A DNA stretch of 14,725 nucleotides, from the NCBI GenBank assembly GCA_030041195.1, contig JASHOI010000077.1, positions 1 through 14,725 of the forward strand. The letters are read 5' to 3'. The notes below the pieces were generated by a model. The model made no database searches. It was given only the letters and a program-made list of their open reading frames with translations, and was not told where the DNA came from. Positions within the stretch are counted from its first letter, which is position 1, and every line of letters starts with the position of its first letter. This document shows positions 1 to 8,509 of this stretch, one piece after another. A program made the position numbers and the translations under genes. This DNA is from Streptosporangiaceae bacterium. GTDB lineage: Bacteria > Actinomycetota > Actinomycetes > Streptosporangiales > Streptosporangiaceae.

Positions 1-404
1 GTGTTGACGACCACCGGCGGGCTGGGCTGCGGCAGCGGGTACACCCCGTCGTCGCGGTGCAGCGTCTGCGCGCGCTCGCCGGGCCCGATCCGGATCCCCA
101 CCGGGGCGCTGAGCTGGTAGTGCCCGAGAACCTGGTCGAGCACCTCGAGCAGCAGCGGATGCACCGCGGCCCGGTCGAACGTCCGGGTCTTGGCGAACAG
201 CGCGTACACCCGCTGCGTCTCGAAGCCCTCGAACGAGTTGCGGCCGGCCGGCGTCGCCTCGAGCACCCGGCCGAGATCGTCCCTGGCGGACCGCACGTCG
301 GCGGCGCTCATCATGCCGGAGACAATCACGTAACCGTCGTCGAGCAGCCGCCGCGCCACGTCGCCGCCGGTGGACGTCGCGCCGGGTATCGCAGTCAGGA
401 CCAC
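1..404 (-). CDS. Phytanoyl-CoA dioxygenase-like protein, N-terminal part (runs off left edge)
   Basis: Reverse-strand reading gives 134 codons with no stop before the window edge. The protein resembles the PhyH family of Fe(II)/2-oxoglutarate oxygenases, which hydroxylate small lipophilic or acyl substrates in the cytoplasm. Support: an early DDGYVIVSGMMS segment (residues 22-33) typical of the family's first strand and helix, and the LHRDDG motif at 115-120, in which His116 and Asp118 form the first two ligands of the HxD...H iron facial triad. The distal His and the 2-oxoglutarate Arg would lie beyond the edge. The GTG at 404 is the only plausible start, because an in-frame TAG sits at 414-416. 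It is divergent from the SRPBCC gene at 441, with 36 bp between the two starts. Substrate cannot be told. Confidence 0.8.
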   Translation of the reverse strand, partial: MVLTAIPGATSTGGDVARRLLDDGYVIVSGMMSAADVRSARDDLGRVLEATPAGRNSFEGFETQRVYALFAKTRTFDRAAVHPLLLEVLDQVLGHYQLSAPVGIRIGPGERAQTLHRDDGVYPLPQPSPPVVVN

Positions 405-440
405 TATCTGAGCCTAACGGCGTGATGGCAGGATGAAGAG

Positions 441-926
441 GTGGCGGACGAGCGGCTCGAGGTGCAGCGCACGATCCCCGCCGACCCCGCGGCGATCTTC
501 CGGGTGCTCTGCGACCCGCAGGGACACGTGGCCATCGACAGCTCCGGAATGCTGATGGACGCCACCGGCGATCCGGTGGCCGCGGTCGGCGACAGCTTCG
601 TCGTGCACATGGACCGCGAGGCGCTGAACGACTATCCCGAGCTGGGCCGGTACGACGTCACGGTCTCGATCTCCACGTTCGTGCCGGACCGGGAGATCGC
701 CTGGACGATCCTCGGCCGGATCCGCCCGCAGATCGGCCACGTCTACGGCTACACGCTCGAGCCCGCGGCCGACGGCACGGTCGTGACCTCGTACTACGAC
801 TGGTCAGACATCGACCCGGCCTGGAAGCAGGCCGGGATCTTCCCGGTGATCCCGGAGAGCGCGCTGCGCGCCACCCTCGGCATCCTGGCCAGAACCGTCG
901 CCCGCGGCTACCCGGGCTCGGCCTGA
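441..926 (+). CDS. SRPBCC-fold (START/polyketide cyclase-like) protein
   Basis: A 161-residue protein with the usual length and pattern of the SRPBCC ligand-binding fold: a starting strand (EVQRTIPADPAAIFRVLCDPQGHV, roughly residues 6-29) with the helix that follows the first strand, then alternating strands with DREIAWTILG near the middle, and a long C-terminal helix (ESALRATLGILARTVARGY). Members bind hydrophobic ligands or act as cyclases or stress proteins; the ligand cannot be inferred. The GTG start at 441 is chosen because the family's first strand begins a few residues later and an AGGA-type ribosome site lies just upstream (about 429-433). It shares a short divergent intergenic region with the dioxygenase-like gene, so the two may be co-controlled. 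The next gene starts 34 bp after the stop. Confidence 0.75.
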   Translation: MADERLEVQRTIPADPAAIFRVLCDPQGHVAIDSSGMLMDATGDPVAAVGDSFVVHMDREALNDYPELGRYDVTVSISTFVPDREIAWTILGRIRPQIGHVYGYTLEPAADGTVVTSYYDWSDIDPAWKQAGIFPVIPESALRATLGILARTVARGYPGSA

Positions 927-960
927 GCGTCCGGGCGCGCGGCGGGTAAGGTCGCGCTTC

Positions 961-1485
961 GTGCAGCGGGTATCGATGGTGGGTGTCTCCGGCTCCGGGA
1001 AGTCGACGCTGGGGCGGGAACTCGCGGGGCGGCTCGCGGTCCCGTACACCGAACTGGATTCGATCTTTCACCAGCCGGACTGGGCTCCGCTGCCGAAGGA
1101 CGACTTCCGCCGCCGCGTTGCCGCCCTGGCCGCCGAGGATGCCTGGGTGATCGACGGCAACTACGCCGCGGTCCTGCCGCTGGTCTGGCAGCGCGCGGAC
1201 ACGGTGATCTGGCTGGACCCGCCCCGGCTCATGATGATGCGCCGGCTCGTCTGGCGGTCGCTGCGCCGGGTCGTCGGCAGGACCGAGCTGTGGAACGGCA
1301 ACCGGGAGGGGTGGCGCAACCTCTTCGCCTGGGATCCGGAGGACTCGGTCATCCGGTACGCGTGGCAGCGCTTCCCCGAGTACCGACAGCGTTACGCCGC
1401 AGCGGCCCGCGACCCCGGGTACGCGCACATCACGTTCCACCGGATCACCAGGCCGGCCGACGCCCGCCGGCTCCTCGACGGCTGA
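961..1485 (+). CDS. P-loop kinase-like ATPase (adenylate kinase / FlaR 'topology modulation' type)
   Basis: A 174-residue cytoplasmic protein with a clear Walker A, GVSGSGKST at residues 8-16, at the extreme N-terminus. It is followed by an LDSIFHQPDW segment (32-41), the VIDGNY motif (63-68) and a hydrophobic strand ending in WLDPP (84-88). This order is typical of the small adenylate-kinase-like proteins often annotated AAA family ATPase, shikimate-kinase-like or topology modulation protein FlaR. These bind ATP and presumably phosphorylate a small molecule, but the substrate is unknown for the family. The GTG start at 961 puts the P-loop at the usual distance from the N-terminus. It is convergent with the methyltransferase, whose stop lies only 10 bp away, and there is no obvious terminator between them. 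Confidence 0.8.
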   Translation: MQRVSMVGVSGSGKSTLGRELAGRLAVPYTELDSIFHQPDWAPLPKDDFRRRVAALAAEDAWVIDGNYAAVLPLVWQRADTVIWLDPPRLMMMRRLVWRSLRRVVGRTELWNGNREGWRNLFAWDPEDSVIRYAWQRFPEYRQRYAAAARDPGYAHITFHRITRPADARRLLDG

Positions 1486-1495
1486 TCGCAGGGCG

Positions 1496-2272
1496 TCACG
1501 GCGCGGTCGCGGTCGCGAACACGCGGCGCATCGCGTCCCAGACGGCCAGCGAGCGCGCGCCCTCGGCCTGCATGGACGCCAGCCCTGGGTCGCTGTCGTC
1601 GGCCGGCGCGGCCACGACCTCGCGCCACATCCGGAGTTCGGCCGCCCGCCAGTCGGGCCGGTCCTGCACCCGCACGTCGGTGAAGCCGGCCGCCGGCAGG
1701 TCCCGCTCCAGGTTCATCGCGCGGATCCGCGCTGGCACCCGCTCGTCGGCCGCCTCGACAGCCTCCCACCCGGTCAGGACCAGCCGCCCCCCGGGAGCCA
1801 GCACCCGGCGGAACTCGGCCAGCGCGTGCAGCGCAGGATCGGCGAACTGCACCGAATCCAGGCACATCAGCCCGTCCACGGTCCCGGCCGGCAGCCCGGC
1901 ACTGTCCAGCGTCTGGACCAGGAACTCCGCCCTTCCGAGGGGCAGGAACGCGGCGCCTCGCACCCTGGCCTGCTCCACGGCCACCTTGGAGAAGTCCAGC
2001 CCGAGCAGGCGTGCGCCGCTGCGCCGGGCGACCTCGATGCCGTAGCCGCCGAACCCGCAGGCGGCGTCGACGAGCAGCCCGTCCGGCGGCAGCCGCAGCG
2101 CCTCGGTCACCTCGGCAAGGCCGGACCAGGTCATGGAGCCGGTCGACAGCATCCCCGGCGGCAGGCCCAGGTTCCGGGCAACGATCGCGTTCCGGGCGGG
2201 TGACGCGATGATGCCGGCGTACCAGTGGTCGAAGTACTCCGCGCCGCGCTTCGGGGGCTGCTCCGGTGTCAT
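1496..2272 (-). CDS. Class I SAM-dependent methyltransferase
   Basis: A 258-residue protein. Residues 66-78 (LLVDAACGFGGYG) form methyltransferase motif I, the glycine-rich SAM loop. LLGLDFS at 89-95 is motif post-I with the acidic residue that binds the ribose hydroxyls. GTVDGLMCLDSVQF is motif II/III-like, and FRRVLAPGGRLVLTGWE is the classic strand and loop before motif III. The N-terminal YFDHWYAGIIASPARNAIVARNLGLP region is typical of small-molecule methyltransferases of the UbiE/Methyltransf_11 group. The acceptor substrate is not identifiable. The ATG at 2272 gives the expected N-terminus; the divergent maf gene starts about 37-40 bp away, so the two share a small promoter region. Confidence 0.85.
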   Translation of the reverse strand: MTPEQPPKRGAEYFDHWYAGIIASPARNAIVARNLGLPPGMLSTGSMTWSGLAEVTEALRLPPDGLLVDAACGFGGYGIEVARRSGARLLGLDFSKVAVEQARVRGAAFLPLGRAEFLVQTLDSAGLPAGTVDGLMCLDSVQFADPALHALAEFRRVLAPGGRLVLTGWEAVEAADERVPARIRAMNLERDLPAAGFTDVRVQDRPDWRAAELRMWREVVAAPADDSDPGLASMQAEGARSLAVWDAMRRVFATATAP

Positions 2273-2311
2273 GTCCGCATTGTCCCAGGCGGTTGCTACG
2301 GTGACCGGGTG

Positions 2312-2929
2312 ATGGAACGCGGCCCGGTTGCCTTCGTGCTCGCGTCGGGGTCGGCCGGGCGGCTGCGGGTGCTGCGGGGCGCCGGGATCGATCCGGAGGT
2401 CGTGGTCAGCGGCGTCGACGAGACGATCGAGGATCAGCTGGACACCGCGGCCGCGGTGGGCGTGCTCGCCGAGCGGAAGGCCTCCGCGGTGGCCGCGCTG
2501 CGGCCGGACGCGCTCGTGCTCGGCTGCGACTCGATGCTGGACCTGGACGGCACCGCGTTCGGCAAGCCCGCGTCACCGGAGCGTGCCACGCAGATGTGGG
2601 CGCGGCTGTCCGGGCGGGACGGGACGCTGTGCACCGGCCACTGCCTCATCGAGCCCGGGACCGGGCGCCGGGTGCGCGGGGTCGGCCGCACCGTGGTGCG
2701 GTTCGGGTCGCCGACCGACGCCGAGGTGGCCGCGTACGTGGCGAGCGGGGAGCCGATGACCGTGGCCGGCGGGTTCACCATCGACGGCCTCGGGGCGACG
2801 TTCGTGGAGCGCATCGACGGCAATCCCGGCAACGTCATCGGGCTATGCATGCCGCTGCTGCGGCGGATGCTCGCCGACCTCGGGCTGGCCATCACCGACC
2901 TGTGGCGGACTCCGCGAGATACAGGTTGA
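2312..2929 (+). CDS. maf: Maf-family nucleoside triphosphate pyrophosphatase
   Basis: A 205-residue Maf/HAM1-fold protein. Maf proteins hydrolyse non-canonical or surplus NTPs to the monophosphate and are linked to septation arrest. Visible motifs: LASGSAGRL (10-18) at the site of the SxSPRR phosphate-binding loop, here in the looser actinobacterial form; SGVDET (33-38); the catalytic-acid segment LGCDSMLDLDG (70-80) with Asp73; FGKP (83-86); and GGFTIDGLGATFVERIDGN (153-171). An open frame extends upstream to 2225 but would run into the divergent methyltransferase. ATG 2312 (or the adjacent GTG 2309) fits the family N-terminus. Its last 38 bp overlap the 3' end of the convergent SDR gene. 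Confidence 0.88.
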   Translation: MERGPVAFVLASGSAGRLRVLRGAGIDPEVVVSGVDETIEDQLDTAAAVGVLAERKASAVAALRPDALVLGCDSMLDLDGTAFGKPASPERATQMWARLSGRDGTLCTGHCLIEPGTGRRVRGVGRTVVRFGSPTDAEVAAYVASGEPMTVAGGFTIDGLGATFVERIDGNPGNVIGLCMPLLRRMLADLGLAITDLWRTPRDTG

Positions 2930-3899
2930 TGATCGAGGCGAAGTCGGGATCCGGGGTGAGGCCGAGCCGGGCGGCGCGCTCCGAGCGCACCCGCCCCGGC
3001 CAGGTGGCGAACATCCGGGCCACCGCCGGATCCGGCACCCAGTCGATCAGCGCGCTCACCTCGGGCCCGGCGACGTGCTCCAGCGCGGCGGCCATGTCCG
3101 CGACCGACACGGTGAGCGCGGGCAGGTTGACCGCGGTGCGGCCGCCCCAGGCCTGGTCGGACGATGTTGCGGCGCACAGCAGCCCCTCGATGGCCTTGGC
3201 CGGCGAGGCGAGCGCCACCTCCGTGTTCGGGTCGACCGGGCAGGTGGCACGCTGCCCGGCCAGCGGCTCGCGGATGATGCCGGACAGGAACCCGGACGCC
3301 GCGGCGTTGGGCCGCCCCGGGCGCACCGACACGGTCATCAGCCGCAGGGACCGCCCGCGCAGGAACCCCTTCCTGGTGTAGTCGGCCATCAGCTGCTCGC
3401 CGATGAACTTCTGCACGCCGTAGCTGGTCTGCGGGTTCGGCAGGGTTTCATCCTCTACTACCGGTGCAAGCGGGTGCTCATCGGAGCCGCCGAACACGGC
3501 GACCGAGCTCGAGTACACCACGACCGGGTTCGTGCCCGTGGCCCGGCAGGCGGCCAGCAGCAACTCGGTGGCCCGCAGGTTCGCCCGCATGCCGAGGTCG
3601 AAGTCCGCCTCGCACTCCCCGCTGACCGCCGCGGCCAGATGGAAGATCACCTCGGCCCCGGCGAGCGCGTCCCGCGCTTCGCCTGCGTGCCCGGCCAGCT
3701 CGCCGACGTCGCCGCGGATCTCGGTCACCCGCTCGTCCGCGGCCAGATCCGGCGGAGCCGCCGCCCGGTCGATGACCGTCACCCCGGATATGGGCCGCGC
3801 CTCGCCCCCAGCCACGCCGAGCGAGCCCGCCGCGAGCAGCTCCCTGGCCAGCCGCGACCCCACAAACCCGGCGCCCCCGGTGATCACCACGTGCACCAC
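2892..3899 (-). CDS. denD: D-erythronate dehydrogenase-like NAD-dependent epimerase/dehydratase (extended SDR)
   Basis: A 335-residue extended short-chain dehydrogenase. The Rossmann NAD-binding motif is GGAGFVG (8-14), the NNAG-equivalent is FHLAAAVSG (86-94), the catalytic serine region is VYSSSVAVFGG (128-138), and the catalytic Tyr/Lys pair lies in SYGVQK (Y160, K164). The ADFDLGMRAN segment, the VRPGRPNAAASGFLSGIIREPL segment and the C-terminal WPGRVRSERAARLGL pattern match what I recall of DenD (D-erythronate dehydrogenase, Gne-like SDR). DenD oxidises D-erythronate to 2-oxo-tetronate for four-carbon acid sugar catabolism. No kinase, isomerase or hydrolase partner is present here, so the pathway role is unproven. 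AAGGAG about 5 nt upstream supports GTG 3899 or GTG 3896. Another sugar-acid substrate is possible. Confidence 0.75.
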   Translation of the reverse strand: MVHVVITGGAGFVGSRLARELLAAGSLGVAGGEARPISGVTVIDRAAAPPDLAADERVTEIRGDVGELAGHAGEARDALAGAEVIFHLAAAVSGECEADFDLGMRANLRATELLLAACRATGTNPVVVYSSSVAVFGGSDEHPLAPVVEDETLPNPQTSYGVQKFIGEQLMADYTRKGFLRGRSLRLMTVSVRPGRPNAAASGFLSGIIREPLAGQRATCPVDPNTEVALASPAKAIEGLLCAATSSDQAWGGRTAVNLPALTVSVADMAAALEHVAGPEVSALIDWVPDPAVARMFATWPGRVRSERAARLGLTPDPDFASIINLYLAESATGR

Positions 3900-3992
3900 G
3901 GCGCTCCTTACCGTCGAGACGTGATCCTAAGCCCCCGGCCGGGCGGCGGCGCGCAGACCAGCCGGTGCAGCGCCCGAGCCCGGTAACCGCGA

Positions 3993-4061
3993 CTTCTCAC
4001 GTGTTGCGTTAGTGGTCGCGGGGTTTATGTCCGCTTTGGGGTCACCGAACCCGTGAGAAGT
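3993..4061. repeat. Perfect 10-bp inverted repeat flanking 49 bp
   Basis: ACTTCTCACG at 3993-4002 is exactly complementary to CGTGAGAAGT at 4052-4061. The enclosed 49 bp has no open frame. It lies in the 185-bp gap between the SDR start and the end of the small membrane-protein gene. It could be a small palindromic repeat of the REP/MITE type or a regulatory hairpin. No target-site duplication is evident. One copy is seen in this window. Confidence 0.5.
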
Positions 4062-4084
4062 GGGCTCGAGTGGCAAAACTGCGG

Positions 4085-4342
4085 TCACTGGGTGTCCGAT
4101 GCGTCGTCCGGGAGGGTGAGCGGCGGGCGGTTGATCGCGGGCATCACGGATGTGAGCTCCGCGCTGGCCCTGGCGACTTCCTGCTGTCTCTCGTGCTGCT
4201 TCTCGGCTCTCTCGGTGGCGGCGGTCAGCCGTTCGCTCATCGTGCGCAGCCGATGCGAGTGCGCGCGTGCCTTGATGATGCGGTCGGCCGCGTACAGGAC
4301 CGGCACCACAACGACAACACCGACGATGAGCAGGGCAAACAC
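4085..4342 (-). CDS. Small single-pass membrane protein with cytoplasmic-type coiled coil, function unknown
   Basis: Starting at GTG 4342 the product is 85 residues. An N-terminal hydrophobic helix (about residues 2-20, ALLIVGVVVVVPVLYAA) is followed by a basic turn (DRIIKARAHSHRLR) and a long, charged, heptad-like helix (MSERLTAATERAEKQHERQQEVARAS, about 34-60), then a proline-rich tail. The frame opens further upstream, to 4441, but GTG 4342 is preceded by a strong AGGAAGGA ribosome site and puts the helix at the N-terminus. I do not recognise a family. It shares its 213-bp upstream region with xfp, so the DosR-like box at 4475 could in principle serve both; this is speculation. Confidence 0.6.
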   Translation of the reverse strand: MFALLIVGVVVVVPVLYAADRIIKARAHSHRLRTMSERLTAATERAEKQHERQQEVARASAELTSVMPAINRPPLTLPDDASDTQ

Positions 4343-4474
4343 GACACTTCCTTCCTCATGCACTGGCGTGCTCCTCGCCTTCCAGCCTATGCGAGGCCGC
4401 CCGCCAGGCCGCGACGGCGCGGCGGCTCGGCCTGACTCCACGCGGGTTGAGGCCCGGCGAATTCCGGCGGTACC

Positions 4475-4488
4475 GGGACCAACGACTC
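4475..4488. promoter_or_regulatory. DosR/DevR-like box upstream of phosphoketolase
   Basis: GGGACCAACGACTC matches 8 of the 10 fixed positions of GGGAC-N4-GTCCC (perfect left arm, 3 of 5 in the right arm). It is centred about 74 bp before the xfp ATG. A TTGGAT hexamer at 4512-4517 could serve as a -10 about 30-35 bp from the centre. It is the weakest of the primary boxes in this window and gains support mainly from the stronger ones nearby. Confidence 0.45.
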
Positions 4489-4555
4489 TGCAGTGGGCCT
4501 GCGCCGGCTGGTTGGATGGTCAGCGAGCTAATGCGGCGAACGGACCGGGAGTAAG

Positions 4556-6922
4556 ATGACGACCACGGAGGCACGCGCGCTCACCGACGCCGAGGCCAGG
4601 ACGCTGGACAGCTACTGGCGGGCGGCCAACTACCTTTCCGTCGGCCAGATCTACCTCATGGGCAATCCGCTGCTGACCGAGCCGCTGCTGCCCGAGCACA
4701 TCAAGCCCCGGCTGCTCGGCCACTGGGGAACGACCCCAGGCCTCAACCTGCTCTACGCGCACCTGAACCGGGTGATCCGTAACTGGGACCTGGACATGAT
4801 CTTCATCGCCGGCCCCGGGCACGGCGGCCCCGCCGTCGTGGCCAATGCGTGGCTGGAAGGCACCTACACCGAGCTGTACCCGCACGTCACCCGGGATGCG
4901 GCGGGGATGGAGCGGCTGTTCCGGCAGTTCTCCTTCCCCGGTGGCATACCTTCTCACGCCGCCCCGGAGACGCCCGGGTCGATTCATGAGGGCGGTGAGC
5001 TCGGGTACGCGCTGGCGCACGCATACGGGGCGGTGTTCGACAACCCGGACCTGATCGCCGCGTGCGTGGTCGGGGACGGTGAGGCGGAAACCGGGCCGCT
5101 GGCCACCTCGTGGCATTCCAACAAGTTCCTCAACCCGGTCACCGACGGGGCGGTGCTGCCGATCTTGCACCTGAACGGGTACAAGATAGCCAATCCGACG
5201 GTGCTGGCCCGCATCCCCGAAGCCGAACTTGTCTGTTTGCTGGAAGGCTACGGGCACCATGTCCGCGTGGTCGCCGGGGACGATCCGGCGGAGGTGCACC
5301 AGCAGCTCGCGGCCGCGCTGGACGCGTGCGTGCAGGAAATTCACGCCATCCAGCAGCGCGCGCGCGAGCAGGGCGAGGCAACGAGGCCGCGCTGGCCGAT
5401 GATCGTGCTGCGCACCCCGAAGGGCTGGACCGGGCCGAAGACGGTGGACGGGCTGCCGGTGGAAGGCACGTGGCGGGCGCACCAGGTGCCGATCGCGGAG
5501 GTACGCACGAACCCCGTGCACCTGGGGCTGCTGGAGGAGTGGATGCACTCCTACCGGCCCGGCGAGCTGTTCGGCCCGGACGGAGCGCCGATACCGGAGC
5601 TGGCCGGGCTGCCGCCGCGGGACTACCGGCGGATGAGCGCGAACCCGCACGCCAACGGGGGCTTGCTGCTGCGCGAGCTGAACCTGCCGGAGTTCCGGGA
5701 CTACGGCGTCGAGGTCACCAGTCCCGGCGGCACGTTCACCGAGGGCACCCGGGTGCTGGGCCTGTGGCTGCGCGACGTCATCGCGGCCAACCCGACCAGC
5801 TTCCGGCTGTTCGGTCCGGACGAGACGGCGTCCAACCGGCTGCAGGACGTTTTTGAGGTAACCGACCGGCAGTTCGAGGGGGAGATCCTTCCCGGGGACG
5901 ATCACCTGGCGCCGGCGGGCCGGGTCACCGAAGTGCTCAGCGAGCACCTGTGCGAAGGCTGGCTGGAAGGTTACCTGCTGACCGGCCGGCACGGGCTGTT
6001 CAACTGCTACGAGGCGTTCATCCACATCGTCGACTCGATGTTCAACCAGCACGCCAAGTGGCTCAAGGTCACCCGGACCATCCCGTGGCGGCGGCCCATC
6101 GCCTCGCTGAACTATCTGCTCTCCTCGCTGGTGTGGCGGCAGGACCACAACGGGTTCTCGCACCAGGACCCCGGCTTCGTTGACCACGTGATGAACAAGA
6201 AGGCCGAGGTGATCCGCGTCTACCTGCCGCCGGACGCCAACTGCCTGCTGTCGGTCGCCGACCACTGCCTGCGGTCTCGGCATTACGTGAACGTGATCGT
6301 GGCCGGCAAGCAGCCGCAGCCGGACTGGCTGGCCATGGACGACGCGGTCATCCACTGCACCCGCGGCGCCGGGATCTGGGAGTGGGCCTCCAACGACGAC
6401 GGCGGCGAACCCGACGTGGTCATGGCGTGCGCCGGGGACATCCCCACCCTGGAAGTCCTGGCCGCCGTGTCATTGCTGCACGAGCACCTCCCGGAGCTGA
6501 AGGTCCGGGTCGTCAACGTGGTCGACCTGATGCGGCTGCAGCCGGAGACCGAGCACCCGCACGGCATGTCCGACGCGGAGTTCGACGCCCTGTTCACAAC
6601 CAGCCGCCCCGTGATCTTCGCCTACCACGGCTACCCGTGGCTGATCCACCGGCTCACCTACCGGCGGCACGGCCATTCGAATCTGCACGTGCGCGGGTAC
6701 AAGGAGGAGGGCACCACCACCACGCCGTTCGACATGGTGATGCTGAACGACCTCGACCGGTTCCACCTGGTCATCGACGTCATCGACCGGGTTCCCGGGC
6801 TGGCCTCACGGGCCGGGCATGTGCGGCAGCTGATGACCGACGAGCGAATCCGGGCCCGCGCCTGGACCCGGGCCGAAGGTGACGACATCCCCGAGGTCAG
6901 GGACTGGAAATGGCCGCAATAG
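4556..6922 (+). CDS. xfp: Phosphoketolase (xylulose-5-phosphate/fructose-6-phosphate)
   Basis: A 788-residue ThDP-dependent phosphoketolase of normal family length. It cleaves xylulose 5-phosphate (and/or fructose 6-phosphate) with phosphate to acetyl-phosphate plus glyceraldehyde 3-phosphate (or erythrose 4-phosphate). Diagnostic features: [10 protein letters not shown] (53-62), the GPGHGGP loop (86-92), the XFP signature EGGELGY (145-151), and the ThDP/metal motif GDGEAETG (173-180) followed by PLATSWHSN. The C-terminal domain carries [20 protein letters not shown] and the [17 protein letters not shown] segment. GGGAG four bases upstream fixes ATG 4556. A DosR-like box lies upstream. Its last 44 bp overlap the only usable start of phaC, so the two are probably one transcript. 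Acetyl-phosphate can become acetyl-CoA, the precursor of PHA; that link is inference. Confidence 0.95.
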   Translation: MTTTEARALTDAEARTLDSYWRAANYLSVGQIYLMGNPLLTEPLLPEHIKPRLLGHWGTTPGLNLLYAHLNRVIRNWDLDMIFIAGPGHGGPAVVANAWLEGTYTELYPHVTRDAAGMERLFRQFSFPGGIPSHAAPETPGSIHEGGELGYALAHAYGAVFDNPDLIAACVVGDGEAETGPLATSWHSNKFLNPVTDGAVLPILHLNGYKIANPTVLARIPEAELVCLLEGYGHHVRVVAGDDPAEVHQQLAAALDACVQEIHAIQQRAREQGEATRPRWPMIVLRTPKGWTGPKTVDGLPVEGTWRAHQVPIAEVRTNPVHLGLLEEWMHSYRPGELFGPDGAPIPELAGLPPRDYRRMSANPHANGGLLLRELNLPEFRDYGVEVTSPGGTFTEGTRVLGLWLRDVIAANPTSFRLFGPDETASNRLQDVFEVTDRQFEGEILPGDDHLAPAGRVTEVLSEHLCEGWLEGYLLTGRHGLFNCYEAFIHIVDSMFNQHAKWLKVTRTIPWRRPIASLNYLLSSLVWRQDHNGFSHQDPGFVDHVMNKKAEVIRVYLPPDANCLLSVADHCLRSRHYVNVIVAGKQPQPDWLAMDDAVIHCTRGAGIWEWASNDDGGEPDVVMACAGDIPTLEVLAAVSLLHEHLPELKVRVVNVVDLMRLQPETEHPHGMSDAEFDALFTTSRPVIFAYHGYPWLIHRLTYRRHGHSNLHVRGYKEEGTTTTPFDMVMLNDLDRFHLVIDVIDRVPGLASRAGHVRQLMTDERIRARAWTRAEGDDIPEVRDWKWPQ

Positions 6923-8465
6923 CCGGCGCCAGGCCCGGTGGCATCCGAGTTGTGTCCCGGCGCAGGCCCCGGCGCTGGGGCGGCCGGGCGTCACGTTCGC
7001 GGAGCAGGACCCGAGGTTCACGGACCCGACCTGGCGGGAGAACCCGCTGTTCCGCCGGCTCGGCCAGACCTACCGGCTGTACGAGCAGTGGACCGACCGG
7101 ATGGTGGCGGCCGGCGGTGGCCCGTGGGAACGGCAGGCCCGCACCCGCTACCTGGCGAACATCCTCACCGGTGCGCTCGCGCCGACAAACTACCTGCCGA
7201 CCAACCCGGCCGCGCTCAAGCGAGTGTTCGAGACCGGCGGCTGGTCGGTGCTTCGCGGCGGCCGGAACATGGTGCGTGACCTGTCGCGAGGCGGCATGCC
7301 GGCGATGGTTGACCGCAAGCCGTTCCCGGTCGGCGAGAAGCTCGCGTGCACCACCGGGGCCGTCGTGCACCGGGAAGAGATCTTCGAGCTGCTCCAGTAC
7401 GCGCCGGCCACACCGGCCGTGCGGACGGTGCCGCTGCTGATCGTCCCGCCCGAGCTCAACCGCCACTACGTGCTCGACCTGGCTCCCGGCCGGAGCATGG
7501 TGGAGTACGCGGTAGCGCAGGGCATCCAGGTTTTCATGGTGGTGTGGCGGAACCCGCGGCCCGACCTGGGTCACGGGCGCTGGGGGCTGGACGACTACGT
7601 CGGCGCCCAGGCCCGCGCCGCCGGGATCGCCGCGAAGATCTCCGGAAGCGGCACCGTGAACTGGCTGGGCCTGTGCGCGGGCGGCATCACAACCGCGCTG
7701 ACTCTCGGCTACCTGGCCGCCAGGGGCGATGCCCCGGCCGGCGCGGCAACGTTCATCGTCACGATGCTGACCAGCGATCACCCGAACATCGTGGGCTGGA
7801 TGGCGGGCGGGGGCTCGCTGCAGGCGCTCCGCCGGGCCGCCGCTGCCCGCGTGGTCTTCCCCGGCCGGATGCTGCGGACCTCGTTCGCGTGGCTGCGTCC
7901 CAACGATCTTGTGTTCAACTACCTGGCGCACGGATGGCTGCTCGGCGAGGACCCACCCGCCTTCGACGTTCTGGCCTGGAACGACGATGCGACCGGGATG
8001 ACCGCCCGGCTGTCGGCGGAGATGAGCGAGGTACTCGTGGGTCGCAAGGCCGCCCAGCCGGGCGCGATCACCGTGCTCGGCACGCCGATAGACCTGGCCA
8101 AGGTCGACTGCGACAGCTTCTGCGTGGCTGGCTACACCGACCACATCACCCCGTGGCGGGCGTGCTACGGCACCACCCAGGTGCTGGGCGGGCGCAAGGA
8201 GATGGTGGTGGTCCGTTCCGGCCACATCCAGTCTTTCGTCAACCCCGCGAAGACCGCGAAATACGGGTACTGGGACGCACCGCCGTCGGTTCCCGATCCG
8301 GACGAGTGGCTCTCCGCCGCGGCTGAGCACGAGGGATCGTGGTGGCCCGCATGGGCGCGGTGGCTGATCCCGCGTGCCGGTGCCGAGAAACCCGCCCCGC
8401 CCGTTCTGGGCAGCCCGCGGTACCCCTCACTCGGCCCCGCCCCCGGCACGTACGTGCACGAGTAA
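6879..8465 (+). CDS. phaC: Poly(3-hydroxyalkanoate) synthase (PhaC, class I-like)
   Basis: 528 residues (class I synthases are usually a little longer). The protein polymerises 3-hydroxyacyl-CoA into storage polyester at the granule surface. The PhaC N-domain begins with [21 protein letters not shown] (about 43-63). The alpha/beta-hydrolase core has the PhaC-type lipase box GLCAG with nucleophile Cys266. [25 protein letters not shown] follows, then the catalytic Asp421 in [10 protein letters not shown] and His449 in [10 protein letters not shown]. All three catalytic residues are present. The only in-frame start before the N-domain is GTG 6879, inside xfp, which gives an odd Arg/Ser-rich leader of about 40 residues; the next in-frame Met (74) would cut the domain. 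No phaA or phaB lies in the window. A phasin gene lies about 3 kb downstream. Confidence 0.9.
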   Translation: MTTSPRSGTGNGRNSRRQARWHPSCVPAQAPALGRPGVTFAEQDPRFTDPTWRENPLFRRLGQTYRLYEQWTDRMVAAGGGPWERQARTRYLANILTGALAPTNYLPTNPAALKRVFETGGWSVLRGGRNMVRDLSRGGMPAMVDRKPFPVGEKLACTTGAVVHREEIFELLQYAPATPAVRTVPLLIVPPELNRHYVLDLAPGRSMVEYAVAQGIQVFMVVWRNPRPDLGHGRWGLDDYVGAQARAAGIAAKISGSGTVNWLGLCAGGITTALTLGYLAARGDAPAGAATFIVTMLTSDHPNIVGWMAGGGSLQALRRAAAARVVFPGRMLRTSFAWLRPNDLVFNYLAHGWLLGEDPPAFDVLAWNDDATGMTARLSAEMSEVLVGRKAAQPGAITVLGTPIDLAKVDCDSFCVAGYTDHITPWRACYGTTQVLGGRKEMVVVRSGHIQSFVNPAKTAKYGYWDAPPSVPDPDEWLSAAAEHEGSWWPAWARWLIPRAGAEKPAPPVLGSPRYPSLGPAPGTYVHE

Positions 8466-8487
8466 TGAGGGCCGTGCGAGCCTGCCG

Positions 8488-8501
8488 GGGAACTCGGTAA
8501 C
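8488..8501. promoter_or_regulatory. Weak distal DosR/DevR-like box upstream of nitroreductase 1
   Basis: GGGAACTCGGTAAC matches 7 of 10 fixed positions of GGGAC-N4-GTCCC. On its own it would be unconvincing, but its centre is exactly 22 bp (two helical turns) from the centre of the perfect box at 8510-8523, the arrangement seen at tandem DosR sites. Confidence 0.4.
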
Positions 8502-8509
8502 CCGACGGC

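Noticed and set aside
2225..2311. Upstream extension of maf
   Set aside because: It overlaps the start of the divergent methyltransferase gene and adds residues not found in Maf proteins.
4520..6355. A 611-codon open frame on the minus strand
   Set aside because: It lies wholly opposite the phosphoketolase gene, has the Arg/His/Pro/Val/Gln-rich composition typical of antisense reading in GC-rich DNA, and shows no domain.
6897..8330. A 477-codon open frame on the minus strand
   Set aside because: Antisense shadow of phaC, with biased composition and no recognisable motif.
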